DNA from: Chloroflexota bacterium
GTDB lineage: Bacteria; Chloroflexota; Dehalococcoidia; Lucifugimonadales; UBA2985
Direction of reading: 5' to 3'
NCBI GenBank assembly: GCA_027622595.1
Contig: JAQBZZ010000011.1
Location: forward strand, 1 to 43,088
Length of the DNA stretch: 43,088 bases
Part shown: positions 22,261-29,170 of the stretch, one piece after another
Position numbering within the stretch: the first letter of the stretch is position 1
How the letters are laid out: each line of letters starts with the position of its first letter
The notes under the pieces: model-generated
The model's database searches: none
What the model was told of the DNA's origin: nothing
Seen by the model: the letters and a program-made list of their open reading frames with translations, nothing else
Translations under genes and position numbers: made by a program

Positions 22261-23847
22261 CTACGCATCAACCGAAGCTTGATCAAGCTGGAGTGTACCC
22301 TCTTTCACCTGCTTGATGACTATTGGAAGCCGTGGCAGCAGGTCACTGGCCAGCATGCCCGTATCCCCCATCTCCCGCTTCACCTGCTCTCCGGCAGCCC
22401 CGTGGAGGTAGACTGCGCACGAGGCGGCATCGAAGGCGGAGAGACCCTGAGCCAACAGCCCTGCCATGACTCCAGACAGCACGTCCCCCGTTCCCGCAGA
22501 GGCGAGGCCAGGGTTTGCGAACGGGCTTATCCGTATCCGGCCCTGGGGTGAGCCTACCACGGTGTACGCTCCCTTCAGTACCACCGACTTGTTCCACTGT
22601 ACGGCGCTTTTCCTGGTGGTAATCAGACGTGTGGCGTTGATCTCGCCCACTGAAATTCCCGTAAGCCTGGACATCTCCCCGGGATGGGGTGTCACGACGG
22701 CCTCTCCTCTCAGTCCAGCCCACCATTCCGGTATTCTCGACATGACGTTCAGGGCGTCGGCATCCAGTACCATAGGGATTCCCGGATAGCGGGATGTGAG
22801 GAGGGTCTGTCGAAGCAGCCGTGCCACGTCGGAGCCCTGGCCTAGGCCGCAACCCACAAGCAGCGATTGGTACTTGGATACTTCTGACAGAACGACTTCC
22901 GATGCCTCTATGGACAAAAGACCGTCCTCTTCTGGCAGGGGCAAATAAGTCGCCTCGGTGAGCTTGGCGGCTAGCATTGGCTGCAAGCTTTTGGGTATCG
23001 CCAGTGTGACCAGCCCTGCGCCCACCCGGGTGGCTCCCTGACAGGCCAGGTACGCCGCACCGATGTACTTCATGGAACCAGCGATGACCAGCAACCTGCC
23101 AAAGGTGCCCTTGTGGGAGTCCAGCGGTCGTTTGGGAAGGACGTCCCTTACCCAGTCGGACGTAATAAGCTCCTGGGGCACATCTGCCGCCAGGGACGGA
23201 GGTATGCCGATGTCCACCACCTCCAGTCGTCCCACATGGGCGGCTCCCTGAAAGGCAAAAAAGCCCGCCTTTGGGTATCCCAGAGTTATCGTCACGTCCG
23301 CCGTGGGGCAGTGGGGGTCCGACTCTCCCGTATCCGCATCCAGTCCGGTCGGTATGTCCAGAGCAATGAGTCCAAGTTCCGGCCTGGCGGCCCGCTCGTT
23401 GACCAGCAGAGTGAGGACTTCTGCCAGGGTTCCCTCTATGGGCCGCGGTCTTCCCATGCCGAGGACGGCATCTATGACGAGGCGAGTCTTGGTTAACAGG
23501 CCCTTCAGGAGTGAAAAGCCTGCGTCATCTTCAGCCAGCAGAGGGTTGATACCGCTGTCCAGCAGTAATTGGCGTTTGGGGTCGTCGTCGCTTCGAGGAA
23601 GGACGAGGTAGGCTGTCACGTCTGTGCCCCAGTCACCAAAGTGGCGCGCCGCCACCATTCCGTCGGCACCGTTGTTGCCTGGGCCGACCAGCACCAGTAT
23701 GGGCACGCCACGGACATCGCCAAGGAACTCCCTGGCCTTCTCGGCCACGGCCAGTCCAGCATTCTCCATCAGGGTATCCGTGGAAACACCCTCACGAGCG
23801 CTCTTCTCTTCGAGCAGGCGCATTTCTTCAGTGGTGACTATTTTCAT
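22261..23847 (-). CDS. nnr: Bifunctional NAD(P)H-hydrate epimerase / ADP-dependent dehydratase
   Basis: A 528-residue metabolite-repair enzyme that restores hydrated NADH and NADPH. The N-terminal epimerase domain (~1-215) has 'TTEEMRLLEEKSA', the 'GPGNNGADGMVAARHF' phosphate loop and 'RLVIDAVLGMG'. The C-terminal ribokinase-like dehydratase (~230-515) has 'HKGTFGRLLVIAGS', 'VVTPHPGEMSRLTG', 'VVLKGAYTVV' and 'NPGLASAGTGDVLSGVMAGLLAQG'. Length is normal for the fusion. It begins inside acpS (20-base overlap), so the two are translationally coupled. Placement with CoA genes is common in bacteria. Confidence 0.95.
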   Translation of the reverse strand: MKIVTTEEMRLLEEKSAREGVSTDTLMENAGLAVAEKAREFLGDVRGVPILVLVGPGNNGADGMVAARHFGDWGTDVTAYLVLPRSDDDPKRQLLLDSGINPLLAEDDAGFSLLKGLLTKTRLVIDAVLGMGRPRPIEGTLAEVLTLLVNERAARPELGLIALDIPTGLDADTGESDPHCPTADVTITLGYPKAGFFAFQGAAHVGRLEVVDIGIPPSLAADVPQELITSDWVRDVLPKRPLDSHKGTFGRLLVIAGSMKYIGAAYLACQGATRVGAGLVTLAIPKSLQPMLAAKLTEATYLPLPEEDGLLSIEASEVVLSEVSKYQSLLVGCGLGQGSDVARLLRQTLLTSRYPGIPMVLDADALNVMSRIPEWWAGLRGEAVVTPHPGEMSRLTGISVGEINATRLITTRKSAVQWNKSVVLKGAYTVVGSPQGRIRISPFANPGLASAGTGDVLSGVMAGLLAQGLSAFDAASCAVYLHGAAGEQVKREMGDTGMLASDLLPRLPIVIKQVKEGTLQLDQASVDA

Positions 23848-24208
23848 CGAGGCTCATCACCACGGAGGCTACGGCGTAGTCACGGGAGTGGGAGAGGCTT
23901 ATGGCCACCTGGGTCATACCAATGCGGACCGCCCAGGCGCTGGCCCTGTTGTGAAGCGTTATCTGCGGGGCCTGGCCTCTCTTGCGTGTCACCTCAATGT
24001 CTCGCCAGCCCACGCCGCGAGTGCCCGTACCGAGGGCCTTCATGACCGCCTCTTTGGCGGCGAACCTGGCCGCCAACTGTGGTATGCGTCCCCGACAGTA
24101 GGCCAGTTCGTCCGGAGTGTATATGCGGTTTAAAAAACTCGGCCCCCAGCGTTCGAGCACGCCCTTCAGCCGCCACAGTTCCAGAATATCAACGCCCACG
24201 GTCAGCAT
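23828..24208 (-). CDS. acpS: Holo-[acyl-carrier-protein] synthase
   Basis: A 126-residue phosphopantetheinyl transferase of the AcpS type. It transfers 4'-phosphopantetheine from CoA to acyl carrier protein. Magnesium ligands are Asp7 in 'VGVDILELWRL' and Glu53 in 'ARFAAKEAVMKALGTG'. The usual 'GVGWRDIEV' and 'AISLSHSRDYAVASVV' follow. Length is normal. It is the first gene of acpS-nnr-coaX-coaBC, linking CoA production to its use in fatty-acid synthesis. It ends in TGA inside nnr. Confidence 0.95.
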   Translation of the reverse strand: MLTVGVDILELWRLKGVLERWGPSFLNRIYTPDELAYCRGRIPQLAARFAAKEAVMKALGTGTRGVGWRDIEVTRKRGQAPQITLHNRASAWAVRIGMTQVAISLSHSRDYAVASVVMSLDENSHH

Positions 24209-24300
24209 TCACACCACCCGTTTCTTTTGTATTTTAGGGCTATTTAGACCCCTGGATTATATTCGGACGGTTGAAGCTGTGTCTACAGGAGGGTTGATTG

Positions 24301-24843
24301 CTAAATCGGGTCATTGCCGAAAGGATAAGGAAGCGCTATCCCGAATCGATCTCGGAGCAATTGTATGTCCAGTCGGTCGGTCTCATCGGGTTCATACCCC
24401 GGTTCCCCAGGTTGGTCAGTAGCGCGCAGCGCCTGTTCTTCCGGTGTCAGGCACCGTACCTCTCGACCGTTGATCCATCCAGTGCCTAGCAATCCAGGTG
24501 CAGAGAACACCCATTCACTACCGCCATTACTCTGCTGAACCGCACTGGCATCGCTTCGAAAACGGACGGGATGGAAATCAATGCGACGGTCCGCCGTATC
24601 GCGTACCACAAATCCTTGGGGTAGCTCATCTGTCATAATTGAGAAGCCCAGGCCATGAGTCACCCGCATCGCGGCCTCAATGTCATCTGCCCGAATTATC
24701 ACGTCCAAATCATCGTGTGGGCGTGTCTGCTCTCCCAGTAGGGCATCAATCCCCCAACCACCCTGAACCCACACGTCGACACCAGTCGATTCAAGCGCAT
24801 CTATTACTTCAACCACATCTGCCGCATGCATCATAATAGGCAT
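24301..24843 (-). CDS. Aminoglycoside/lincosamide-type nucleotidyltransferase-like protein
   Basis: A 180-residue protein of the small ANT/Lnu-like nucleotidyltransferase fold. It has 'VWVQGGWGIDALLGEQTRPHDDLDVIIRADD' (residues ~25-55), where Gly-Gly-x-Gly-x-Asp and the Asp-x-Asp pair bind the Mg-nucleotide. Then comes 'RIDFHPVRF' (~93-101), which supplies the third acidic residue, and 'FSAPGLLGTGWINGREVRCLTPEEQALRATDQPGEP', typical of the lincosamide/ANT(2'') group. Such enzymes can adenylylate antibiotics, but many chromosomal relatives have unknown substrates, so resistance is not implied. No strong ribosome site is visible, and the start could be the ATG pair four codons in. Confidence 0.8.
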   Translation of the reverse strand: MPIMMHAADVVEVIDALESTGVDVWVQGGWGIDALLGEQTRPHDDLDVIIRADDIEAAMRVTHGLGFSIMTDELPQGFVVRDTADRRIDFHPVRFRSDASAVQQSNGGSEWVFSAPGLLGTGWINGREVRCLTPEEQALRATDQPGEPGYEPDETDRLDIQLLRDRFGIALPYPFGNDPI

Positions 24844-24986
24844 TGTAGTTGGCGGTCGCTGAGGCTACAAGATCGATGGCATGACTCATGCTACCAGCCC
24901 GAAACTTGCAAGAAATTTCCAGGGTTATCCCTTTGAAGCGGATTGGCATGGTATGATTCCCTTGTCATTCAAAAATGGAGGGGATT

Positions 24987-25274
24987 ATGCCTGGACGAGA
25001 CGGGCGCATGAACGATGCGGAGTACAGCGCCGTAATCAGTCAGCTCGACAAAAATTGGACGGAAGTCAGAGCGTGTCCGATATTTGGGGGCAACAACTGG
25101 CTGGTTCACCCATATGTCACTGTGGCGGCAAACTATACAGGTTCATCCGGTCAATACGTTGGTACGTCTTTCCCCGTAGTCATAGTATATTGTGGAGATT
25201 GTGGTTATTCGGTGCAATTCTTAGCTACTCTACTCGGATTGTACGTGGTTGGTGGGGAGGTGCAAAGTGGCTAA
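24987..25274 (+). CDS. Hypothetical protein, possible zinc-binding
   Basis: A 95-residue protein I do not recognise. The ATG at 24987 sits behind GGAGGGG, and an in-frame ATG four codons earlier is part of that site. It starts hydrophilic ('MPGRDGRMNDAEYSAVISQLDKNW') and has 'ACPIFGGNNWLVHPYVTV' and later 'IVYCGDCGYSVQFLATLLGL'. Cys-Pro and Cys-x-x-Cys 40 residues apart resemble a degenerate zinc ribbon with a hydrophobic C-terminus. Its last eight bases overlap the start of the next gene (GTGGCTAA), so the two are coupled. Confidence 0.6.
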   Translation: MPGRDGRMNDAEYSAVISQLDKNWTEVRACPIFGGNNWLVHPYVTVAANYTGSSGQYVGTSFPVVIVYCGDCGYSVQFLATLLGLYVVGGEVQSG

Positions 25275-25755
25275 GGACGGAGAGCAGCAATTTATCCAGA
25301 GGGCATCCCAACCGCCCTTTGTGGTGGAGACCGTCTTCGAGTCTGTCCAGGTGGATGTCTCAGTAAATCAATACAGGTTGGAGCTTATTCTGAACGAAGT
25401 ACAGGGTAATCGTGACCGACCCCAATACGATGATGCGTGGCCTTGGGTTGGGGTTGTGCTTGCTTTCCTGTTAGCGTTGCTGCCCACTGACTTCCAGGAT
25501 TACTTAGGGATAGAGGGTGCTGTCTGGGAGGCATTGGCCTTATTCGGCACCTTTGGGTCAGGTTTTCTAGTGCTACGCACAGTCTATAGGGCGTGGAAGC
25601 ACAGAAAAGACGAGATGCGCACAACAAAACAAATTGTAGCGGAACTAGTAGCCGAGATGAGAGAATCCCAAGAGCCTGAGCACACGCATACGCCCAGCTT
25701 CCCTATGAGACGAGTGCCCGATACTCAAGGTGATCAGTCTGCATCAACTGAGTGA
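25267..25755 (+). CDS. Hypothetical two-helix membrane protein
   Basis: A 162-residue protein of unknown function. It starts with GTG at 25267 behind GGGGAGG (6-base spacing). The N-terminal ~60 residues are soluble and beta-rich ('PPFVVETVFESVQVDVSVNQYRLELILNEVQ'). Two hydrophobic segments follow (~65-80 'WVGVVLAFLLALLP' and ~92-110 'VWEALALFGTFGSGFLVLRTVY'), then a basic-acidic helix ('KHRKDEMRTTKQIVAELVAEMRESQE') and a disordered His/Pro/Ser tail. The coupled upstream gene suggests a two-component unit, possibly a membrane anchor with a soluble partner. No homologous family is recognised. Confidence 0.6.
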   Translation: MAKDGEQQFIQRASQPPFVVETVFESVQVDVSVNQYRLELILNEVQGNRDRPQYDDAWPWVGVVLAFLLALLPTDFQDYLGIEGAVWEALALFGTFGSGFLVLRTVYRAWKHRKDEMRTTKQIVAELVAEMRESQEPEHTHTPSFPMRRVPDTQGDQSASTE

Positions 25756-25849
25756 GGGTATCCCGAAACAGCCAGGGATTCTCACGATTATTAAACCGCC
25801 ACTCAAGTTCATCCAGATAGGCATCAAGGTGTTTCTCGGAGAAATTTCG

Positions 25850-25878
25850 TTGTTATGGCTCCGCGCCTATGCTAATAT
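25850..25878 (+). promoter_or_regulatory. Extended -10 promoter of folD-queA
   Basis: TTGTTA (25850-25855), a 17-base spacer and TAATAT (25873-25878), with TGC just before the -10 hexamer (extended -10). Initiation near 25885 would give a leader of about 27 bases before the GTG start of folD. Confidence 0.6.
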
Positions 25879-25911
25879 TTCGCTGCATCCCACATGGCAG
25901 GAGAAAAATAG

Positions 25912-26814
25912 GTGAGCGCTGTAATCATCGATGGCAACAAGATTGCCCAGGACGTCCGTAACGAGGTGGCCCAGGGAGTGGCCGAGCTTCAGGCCAAGCA
26001 CGGCATCGTCCCCGGCCTTGCGGCGTTCCTGATTGGCGATGACCCTGCATCTGCCATTTACGTGCGCAACAAGCACAGGGCCTGCCAGGAAGTCGGAATC
26101 TTTTCAGAAACCTTCAAGCTGCCCGCCGACATAACTCAGGATGAACTCATAGGGCGCATACGGGACGTCAACGAGGACGACCGCTTCCACGGCGTGCTGG
26201 TGCAGCTTCCGCTTCCACCCCATATGGACGAGCGGACGGTCATCCTCTCCATGGACCCAGATAAAGACGCGGACGGCCTCCACCCCCTGAGCCTCGGCAG
26301 GCTTGTCGAGGGGAAACCTATGTTCGTTCCCGGCACCCCGGCGGGCATACAAGAACTCCTGAAGCGCACCGACTACCAGACCGACGGCAAACACGTTGTC
26401 ATCTGCGGACGTAGCAACATAGTCGGCAAACCCGCGGCCATCCTGCTGATGCAGAAGGCCGAGTGGGCCAACGCCACCGTCACCGTGTGCCACACGGGAA
26501 CAAAAGACCTTGCCCGATTCACGCGCTCGGCGGACATCCTCATCGTCGCCATCGGCAAGGCCAACGCCATCACCGCGGACATGGTCGGAGAAAACACCGT
26601 CGTAATAGACGTCGGCATGAACAGGGTGCCAGACGACACCAATAAACGGGGATACAGGCTGGTGGGGGACGTTGATTTCGAAGAGGTATCGAAGAAAGTC
26701 GCGGCCATCACTCCCGTCCCTGGCGGTGTCGGCCCCATGACGGTGGCGATGCTCATGCTGAACACGCTCAGGGCGGCACAGCTCAAGGCCCTTGCCGCCG
26801 CTTCCCGCGTATAG
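25912..26814 (+). CDS. folD: Methylenetetrahydrofolate dehydrogenase/cyclohydrolase
   Basis: A 300-residue bifunctional FolD. It interconverts 5,10-methylene-, methenyl- and 10-formyl-tetrahydrofolate with NADP+ and supplies one-carbon units for purines and formyl-Met. The catalytic Lys54 lies in 'SAIYVRNKHRACQEVG', the folate site in 'VLVQLPLPPHM' and 'DKDADGLHPLSLGRL', the dinucleotide fold in 'VICGRSNIVGKPAAILL', and the C-terminal signature is 'TPVPGGVGPMTVAML'. Length is normal. The start is GTG, with GGAGAAAAATAG before it and a clear promoter upstream. queA follows 33 bases later and is probably cotranscribed. Confidence 0.96.
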   Translation: MSAVIIDGNKIAQDVRNEVAQGVAELQAKHGIVPGLAAFLIGDDPASAIYVRNKHRACQEVGIFSETFKLPADITQDELIGRIRDVNEDDRFHGVLVQLPLPPHMDERTVILSMDPDKDADGLHPLSLGRLVEGKPMFVPGTPAGIQELLKRTDYQTDGKHVVICGRSNIVGKPAAILLMQKAEWANATVTVCHTGTKDLARFTRSADILIVAIGKANAITADMVGENTVVIDVGMNRVPDDTNKRGYRLVGDVDFEEVSKKVAAITPVPGGVGPMTVAMLMLNTLRAAQLKALAAASRV

Positions 26815-26847
26815 CACTTATTCTGCACCCGCTTCGTGGCTGAACTC

Positions 26848-27903
26848 ATGCGTACCAGCGATTTCGATTACGCTCTGCCAAAAGAACTCATAGCCCAGAC
26901 CCCCATCGAGCCTCGCGACCACTCATGCCTCTTGGCCGTGAACCTCTCCACGGGCGAGTTTGAGCACCGCCGCTTCTACGAGATAGGCCAGTTCCTCAGG
27001 CCCGGAGACCTGCTTGTGGTCAACGATAGCCGCGTTATTCCAGCGCGCCTCATAGGCCGCAGACTGGGCACCGGCGGCGCGGTTGAGGTGCTGCTGCTAC
27101 AACGGACTGGCGAAGGGACTTGGAAAGCGCTGGTGAAGCCGGGACGACGCCTCCGACCGGGAACCAGGTTTGAGGTGGATGGAGTCGAGGGAGAGGTGCT
27201 GGAGGACGCGGACGGCGGGACGCGGCTGATACGCCTCGACGACGAGGGGGTTATTCAGCGCGCAGGCGAGATGCCCCTTCCGCCATACATCAACACCCCT
27301 CTGGCCGACCGCGAGCGTTACCAGACGGTGTACGCCAGGGCCGACGGCAGCGCGGCCGCTCCCACCGCGGGGCTGCACTTCACCCAGGAACTGCTGGAAA
27401 GCCTTGGACGGGACGGTATCCGCTTCGCCCGCGTCACTCTCCACGTCGGCCTTGACACCTTTCGACCTGTGCAGTCGGAGGAGCCTGAGAAGCACAAGCT
27501 CCACACAGAGTACTTCCAGGTTGGCGAAGATGCGGCCCGAGAGATAAACCTGGCCCGCGCCGAGGGCAGGCGCATAATAAGCGTCGGCACCACAAGCGTC
27601 AGGGTGCTGGAGCAGGCGGCACTTCTTTCCCTTCACGGAAGTCACGAAAACGAAGCTATCTTGGAGCCGGTATCGGGCTGGGCAGACATCTTCATCCTGC
27701 CGGGGCATCGCTTCCGGCTGGTGGACGGGCTAATCACCAACTTCCATCTGCCTCGTTCCACCCTGTTGATGATGGTGTGCGCGTTTGCAGGGCGTGACAC
27801 TTCGCCGGACTCGGGCCGGAGCCTGGTGATGAGAGCCTACGAGGAGGCGATAGGCCAGAGTTACCGATTTTTCAGTTTTGGGGATTGCATGCTGATGCTG
27901 TAG
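26848..27903 (+). CDS. queA: S-adenosylmethionine:tRNA ribosyltransferase-isomerase
   Basis: A 351-residue QueA. It transfers the ribosyl part of SAM to 7-aminomethyl-7-deazaguanine in tRNA to form epoxyqueuosine. Family landmarks are 'SDFDYALPKELIAQTPIEPRDHSCLL', 'FYEIGQFLRPGDLLVVNDSRVIPARL', 'LPPYI', 'RYQTVYARADGSAAAPTAGLHFT' and 'FIFLPGHRF...GLITNFHLPRSTLLMMVCAF'-like text at the C-terminus. The ATG at 26848 gives the usual 'MRTSDFDY' start. A GTG four codons earlier is possible. No strong ribosome site is visible, consistent with coupling to folD. Confidence 0.95.
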   Translation: MRTSDFDYALPKELIAQTPIEPRDHSCLLAVNLSTGEFEHRRFYEIGQFLRPGDLLVVNDSRVIPARLIGRRLGTGGAVEVLLLQRTGEGTWKALVKPGRRLRPGTRFEVDGVEGEVLEDADGGTRLIRLDDEGVIQRAGEMPLPPYINTPLADRERYQTVYARADGSAAAPTAGLHFTQELLESLGRDGIRFARVTLHVGLDTFRPVQSEEPEKHKLHTEYFQVGEDAAREINLARAEGRRIISVGTTSVRVLEQAALLSLHGSHENEAILEPVSGWADIFILPGHRFRLVDGLITNFHLPRSTLLMMVCAFAGRDTSPDSGRSLVMRAYEEAIGQSYRFFSFGDCMLML

Positions 27904-27982
27904 TGGTACCATATGATATCCCGTTTTTTCGCTATTTGGTATGTTTGGTCGGAGAAAACCAGAGAAAGTAAGGAGAGAGAAC

Positions 27983-28747
27983 ATGTGGAACGAACAACAG
28001 ACCGATGCCAATGAAGGCATGACCGCAGAGATGATCACGATCAAGGGATACCAGGGTGACGACGTGCACGCCTACGTTGTAAGGCCAAACGGACCCGGCC
28101 CCTACCCCGGAATAGTGCTTGCACACCACATGCCCGGATGGGACGAGTTCTATCGCGAGACGGCACGGCGGTTCGCCGACCATGGATACGCGGTGATCTG
28201 TCCCGACCTGTTTGACCGGTTCGGGCATGGCTCACCCGTCGACGTGGCGGCAAAGGCGCGCGGCGAGGGCGGAGTCGCAGACGATAGCGTGGTCGGGGAC
28301 TGTCAGGGCGCTCTCGACTACCTGAAGGCGCTGCCAAACTCCAATGGCAAGGTGGGAATCCTTGGAAACTGCTCCGGCGGTCGGCATGCTTACCTTGCGG
28401 CCTGCCGAGGAAAGGGATTCGACGCCATAGTGGACTGCTGGGGAGGGAACGTAGTCATGGCACCTGACCGCCTGACTCCCAACCAGCCAGTTGCCCCGAT
28501 TGAATACACCAAGGACCTACCCTGTCCCATACTTGGCATCTTCGGCAACGACGACCAGAACCCTCCCCCAGACCAGGTGAACACCCTGGAAGAAGAACTA
28601 AAGAAGAACGGCAAGACCTACGAGTTCCACAGGTACGACGGGGCTGGTCACGGCTTCTGGTACTACGACCGCCCGGCATACAGGCAGGAGCAGGCTATGG
28701 ACTCCTGGAACAAGACGTTGGACTTCCTTGGGAAACACCTAGCTTAA
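27983..28747 (+). CDS. Dienelactone-hydrolase-family alpha/beta hydrolase
   Basis: A 254-residue alpha/beta hydrolase of the DLH family. The catalytic triad is Cys130 in 'GILGNCSGGRHAYLAA' (Gly-x-Cys-x-Gly-Gly, as in dienelactone hydrolase), an Asp at 190-191 in 'GIFGNDDQNPPP', and His223 in 'DGAGHGFWYYDRPAY'. The oxyanion region 'VLAHHMPGWDEFYRETARRFADHGYAVICPDLF' is typical. The ATG at 27983 has GGAGAGAG upstream. The longer frame to 27941 is rejected. The substrate is unknown, with lactones or esters likely. It is followed 28 bases later by a DUF6295-like gene on the same strand. Confidence 0.88.
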   Translation: MWNEQQTDANEGMTAEMITIKGYQGDDVHAYVVRPNGPGPYPGIVLAHHMPGWDEFYRETARRFADHGYAVICPDLFDRFGHGSPVDVAAKARGEGGVADDSVVGDCQGALDYLKALPNSNGKVGILGNCSGGRHAYLAACRGKGFDAIVDCWGGNVVMAPDRLTPNQPVAPIEYTKDLPCPILGIFGNDDQNPPPDQVNTLEEELKKNGKTYEFHRYDGAGHGFWYYDRPAYRQEQAMDSWNKTLDFLGKHLA

Positions 28748-28775
28748 GTCCGCGAAAACGAAAGAGAGCGCAGAT

Positions 28776-29042
28776 ATGTGCACAAACATTGTTGAGAGCG
28801 CACAGATTATAGGCAGCGGCAAGGGTTCCAAGGGCTGGTTTGAGTTGAAACGGGCAAACGTGTCCTACGACCATCCCTTTAGCGCCCAGCTTGAAAACGC
28901 GTTGAACATAGACTTTGTGAATAGCGAGATGGGGGTAGATTCCAGGGTTGCCGTTGAGCTGTCGGCAGACTCAGCCCGTCGGCTCATGAAGGCGATAGAG
29001 ACGGCTCTGGAGCGTGGAAGGGTGGAGGCGGGGCTGGAGTAG
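28776..29042 (+). CDS. DUF6295-like small protein
   Basis: An 88-residue protein. The sequence ('MCTNIVESAQIIGSGKGSKGWFELKRANVSYDHPF...LENALNIDFVNSEMG...RVAVELSADSARRLMKAIETALERG') matches what I remember as the DUF6295 family, which has no known biochemical role. One N-terminal Cys and a conserved Tyr-Asp-His-Pro-Phe stand out, which could make a metal site (inference). A GAGAG leader precedes the ATG. It is close behind the dienelactone-hydrolase-like gene and 128 bases before the molybdenum hydroxylase gene, so it may take part in the same catabolic step. Confidence 0.72.
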   Translation: MCTNIVESAQIIGSGKGSKGWFELKRANVSYDHPFSAQLENALNIDFVNSEMGVDSRVAVELSADSARRLMKAIETALERGRVEAGLE

Positions 29043-29170
29043 CAATAGCCAAAGCTATTTGTGATTCGTGCCCTTTAGAGAAAGCAGTCGATACGCCGGC
29101 CGCGCCGTTATCGACGCAGTCAGCGTTATTTTTTGTCCGATACCGGTGATATTGCCGAGGGAGATTCTCA

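Noticed and set aside
24301-24843. Acquired antibiotic-resistance gene
   Set aside because: The fold fits ANT/Lnu-type enzymes, but it sits between ordinary chromosomal genes with no mobile-element signs, so resistance cannot be claimed.
24881-25366. Open frame of 161 codons on the plus strand
   Set aside because: It overlaps the two genes at 24987 and 25267 in another frame, has odd Trp/Arg/Ser-rich composition, and lacks the good ribosome sites that those two have.
25730-25915. Open frame of 61 codons before folD
   Set aside because: It has no ribosome site and runs across the folD promoter.
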